From: an uncultured Oscillospiraceae bacterium
GTDB lineage: Bacteria; Bacillota; Clostridia; Oscillospirales; Oscillospiraceae
DNA length: 6,624 nucleotides
Assembly: GCA_934561725.1 (NCBI GenBank)
Contig: CAKTGW010000064.1
Span: forward strand, 1 to 6,624
Direction of reading: 5' to 3'
The notes under the pieces are model-generated. The model had not been told where the DNA came from. It saw nothing but the letters and a program-made list of their open reading frames with translations, and made no database searches. Shown here piece after piece: positions 5,919 through 6,624 of this stretch. The first letter of the stretch is position 1. Each line of letters opens with the position of its first letter. Position numbers and translations under genes: made by a program.

Positions 5919-5945
5919 GTATGGATCTCTGCAAGGTTTATATCA

Positions 5946-5974
5946 ATTTTAGCTTAGCCGGTGTGCCTTGTCAA
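5946..5974 (-). promoter_or_regulatory. Sigma-70/SigA-type promoter of the toroid-SLH / DUF4430 unit
   Basis: On the minus strand a perfect -35 TTGACA (5974-5969) is followed after 17 nt by a -10 TAAAAT (5951-5946). Transcription should start near 5939, giving a leader of about 35 nt with the AGGAGG site. The strength of the match suggests steady, high expression, as expected for a surface-layer protein. No riboswitch-like structure is seen in the short leader. Confidence 0.85.
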
Positions 5975-6005
5975 TGTCGGGACGGCACCGCAGCAAATTT
6001 AAACA

Positions 6006-6034
6006 TTGGCAAACGCCGCCGGCGGCGTTATAAT
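6006..6034 (+). promoter_or_regulatory. Sigma-70/SigA-type promoter of the RNA methyltransferase gene
   Basis: A -35 TTGGCA (6006-6011) and a perfect -10 TATAAT (6029-6034) are separated by 17 nt. Transcription should begin near 6041, giving a leader of about 20 nt. The spacer is occupied by a perfect 18-bp palindrome. The promoter is divergent from that of the toroid-SLH gene, with 31 bp between the two -35 boxes. Confidence 0.85.
6012..6029. repeat. Perfect 18-bp palindrome filling a promoter spacer
   Basis: AACGCCGCC is followed directly by its reverse complement GGCGGCGTT. It fills the whole spacer between the -35 and -10 boxes of the methyltransferase promoter and includes the first base of the -10. 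It could be an operator for a dimeric regulator; with no loop it is a poor RNA hairpin. Function unknown. Confidence 0.75.
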
Positions 6035-6061
6035 GGGACAAAATACAAGGGAGAGCATTTT

Positions 6062-6624
6062 ATGGCCAATGTGATCGAGATAACAGATCTGGCGCAGCCG
6101 GAGCTGGATATATTTGCCCGCCTGACCGAGGCACAGCTGCGCGCCCGGCTGGAGCCGGAAAAGGGCGTGTTTATTGCCGAGAGCCCCAAGGTGATCGCCA
6201 GCGCGCTGGACGCAGGCTGCGTGCCGGTCTCGCTGCTGATGGAGCGGCGGCACATGGAGGGGGACGCAAGAGAGATCATTGACCGCTGCGGAGAGATCCC
6301 CCTGTATACGGCGGATCGGGCGCTGCTGGAACAGCTCACCGGCTACCGCCTTACCCGGGGCGTGCTCTGTGCCATGCGCCGGCCCGTACAGCCGGAGCTG
6401 GAGGCGCTGTGCGCCGGAGCCAGCCGTATAGCTGTGCTGGAGGGGATCGTGGATACCACTAATATCGGGGCCATCTTCCGGTCGGCTGCGGCGTTGGGGA
6501 TCGATGCGGTTTTGCTTACGCCCACCTGCTGCGATCCGCTGTGCCGGCGGGCGGTGCGGGTCAGTATGGGTACGGTGTTTCAGATCCCGTGGGGGCGTAT
6601 TGGCCAGACGCCGGAGCAGTGGCC
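6062..6624 (+). CDS. SpoU/TrmH-family RNA 2'-O-methyltransferase, N-terminal part
   Basis: The first 187 codons are present and the gene runs off the right edge. Residues about 30-105 form an L30e-like substrate-binding domain of the SpoU family (GVFIAESPKVIASALDAG at 35-52). From about 122 the SPOUT catalytic domain begins: IAVLEGIVDTTNIGAIFRSA (123-142) holds the conserved Asn-Ile-Gly-Ala and Arg140 of SpoU motif 1, and DPLCRRAVRVSMGTVFQIPW (158-177) is motif 2. The missing C-terminus would carry motif 3 and the rest of the trefoil knot. Such enzymes use S-adenosylmethionine to methylate ribose 2'-OH in rRNA or tRNA; the exact target cannot be read from this part, so no symbol is given. An AAGGGAG site (6047-6053) 8 nt before the ATG supports the start. 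It is divergent from the surface-protein unit and probably unrelated to it. Confidence 0.92.
   Translation, partial: MANVIEITDLAQPELDIFARLTEAQLRARLEPEKGVFIAESPKVIASALDAGCVPVSLLMERRHMEGDAREIIDRCGEIPLYTADRALLEQLTGYRLTRGVLCAMRRPVQPELEALCAGASRIAVLEGIVDTTNIGAIFRSAAALGIDAVLLTPTCCDPLCRRAVRVSMGTVFQIPWGRIGQTPEQW

Noticed and set aside
5905..5934. Upstream extension of the toroid-SLH protein by 10 codons
   Set aside because: It reads through a consensus AGGAGG site and would place a charged tail before the signal peptide.
6028..6525. Minus-strand open frames opposite the RNA methyltransferase
   Set aside because: The plus-strand frame has clear SpoU motifs, a ribosome site and a promoter; the minus frames show none of these.

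Overview
The window looks like chromosomal DNA of a moderately GC-rich anaerobic Firmicute, probably a gut Clostridia (Oscillospiraceae/Ruminococcaceae-like). The basis is three near-consensus housekeeping promoters, strong AGGAGG-type ribosome binding sites at about 8 nt spacing, S-layer homology domains, and a Clostridia-style thiamine salvage operon. The taxonomic call is an inference.

Layout. Positions 1-3464 hold a minus-strand thiamine salvage operon, read right to left: promoter (3436-3464), TPP riboswitch (about 3324-3430) with an intrinsic terminator (3273-3312), then thiM, thiE, a HAD-family phosphatase, thiD and the start of cytX, which runs off the left edge. The genes are tightly coupled (14-bp overlap thiM/thiE; 4-bp ATGA overlaps thiE/HAD and thiD/cytX). 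The only gap is 109 bp between the HAD gene and thiD, which contains two small hairpins. Positions 3472-5974 hold a second minus-strand unit: its own promoter, a secreted alpha/alpha-toroid protein with three SLH repeats, and a membrane-anchored protein with a Pro/Ser/Thr/Glu-rich linker and a DUF4430 domain. Positions 6006-6624 hold a divergent plus-strand promoter and the first 187 codons of a SpoU/TrmH-family RNA 2'-O-methyltransferase.

How they work together. CytX should import the pyrimidine precursor HMP, ThiD phosphorylates HMP to HMP-PP, ThiM phosphorylates the thiazole alcohol, and ThiE joins the two into thiamin phosphate. No de novo genes (thiC, thiG, thiS, thiF, thiH) are in the window, so what is visible is a salvage set. 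The HAD protein may dephosphorylate thiamin phosphate or a related intermediate, but that rests on context alone. TPP should switch the operon off by permitting the terminator to form.

The most interesting item is the toroid-SLH plus DUF4430 pair. Eukaryotic cobalamin carriers (intrinsic factor, transcobalamin) consist of an alpha6/alpha6 barrel followed by a DUF4430-like beta domain. Here the same two modules appear as adjacent separate genes, one fitted for cell-wall attachment and one for membrane attachment, just upstream of a vitamin operon. A surface small-molecule or vitamin capture role is a testable hypothesis, not something the sequence proves.
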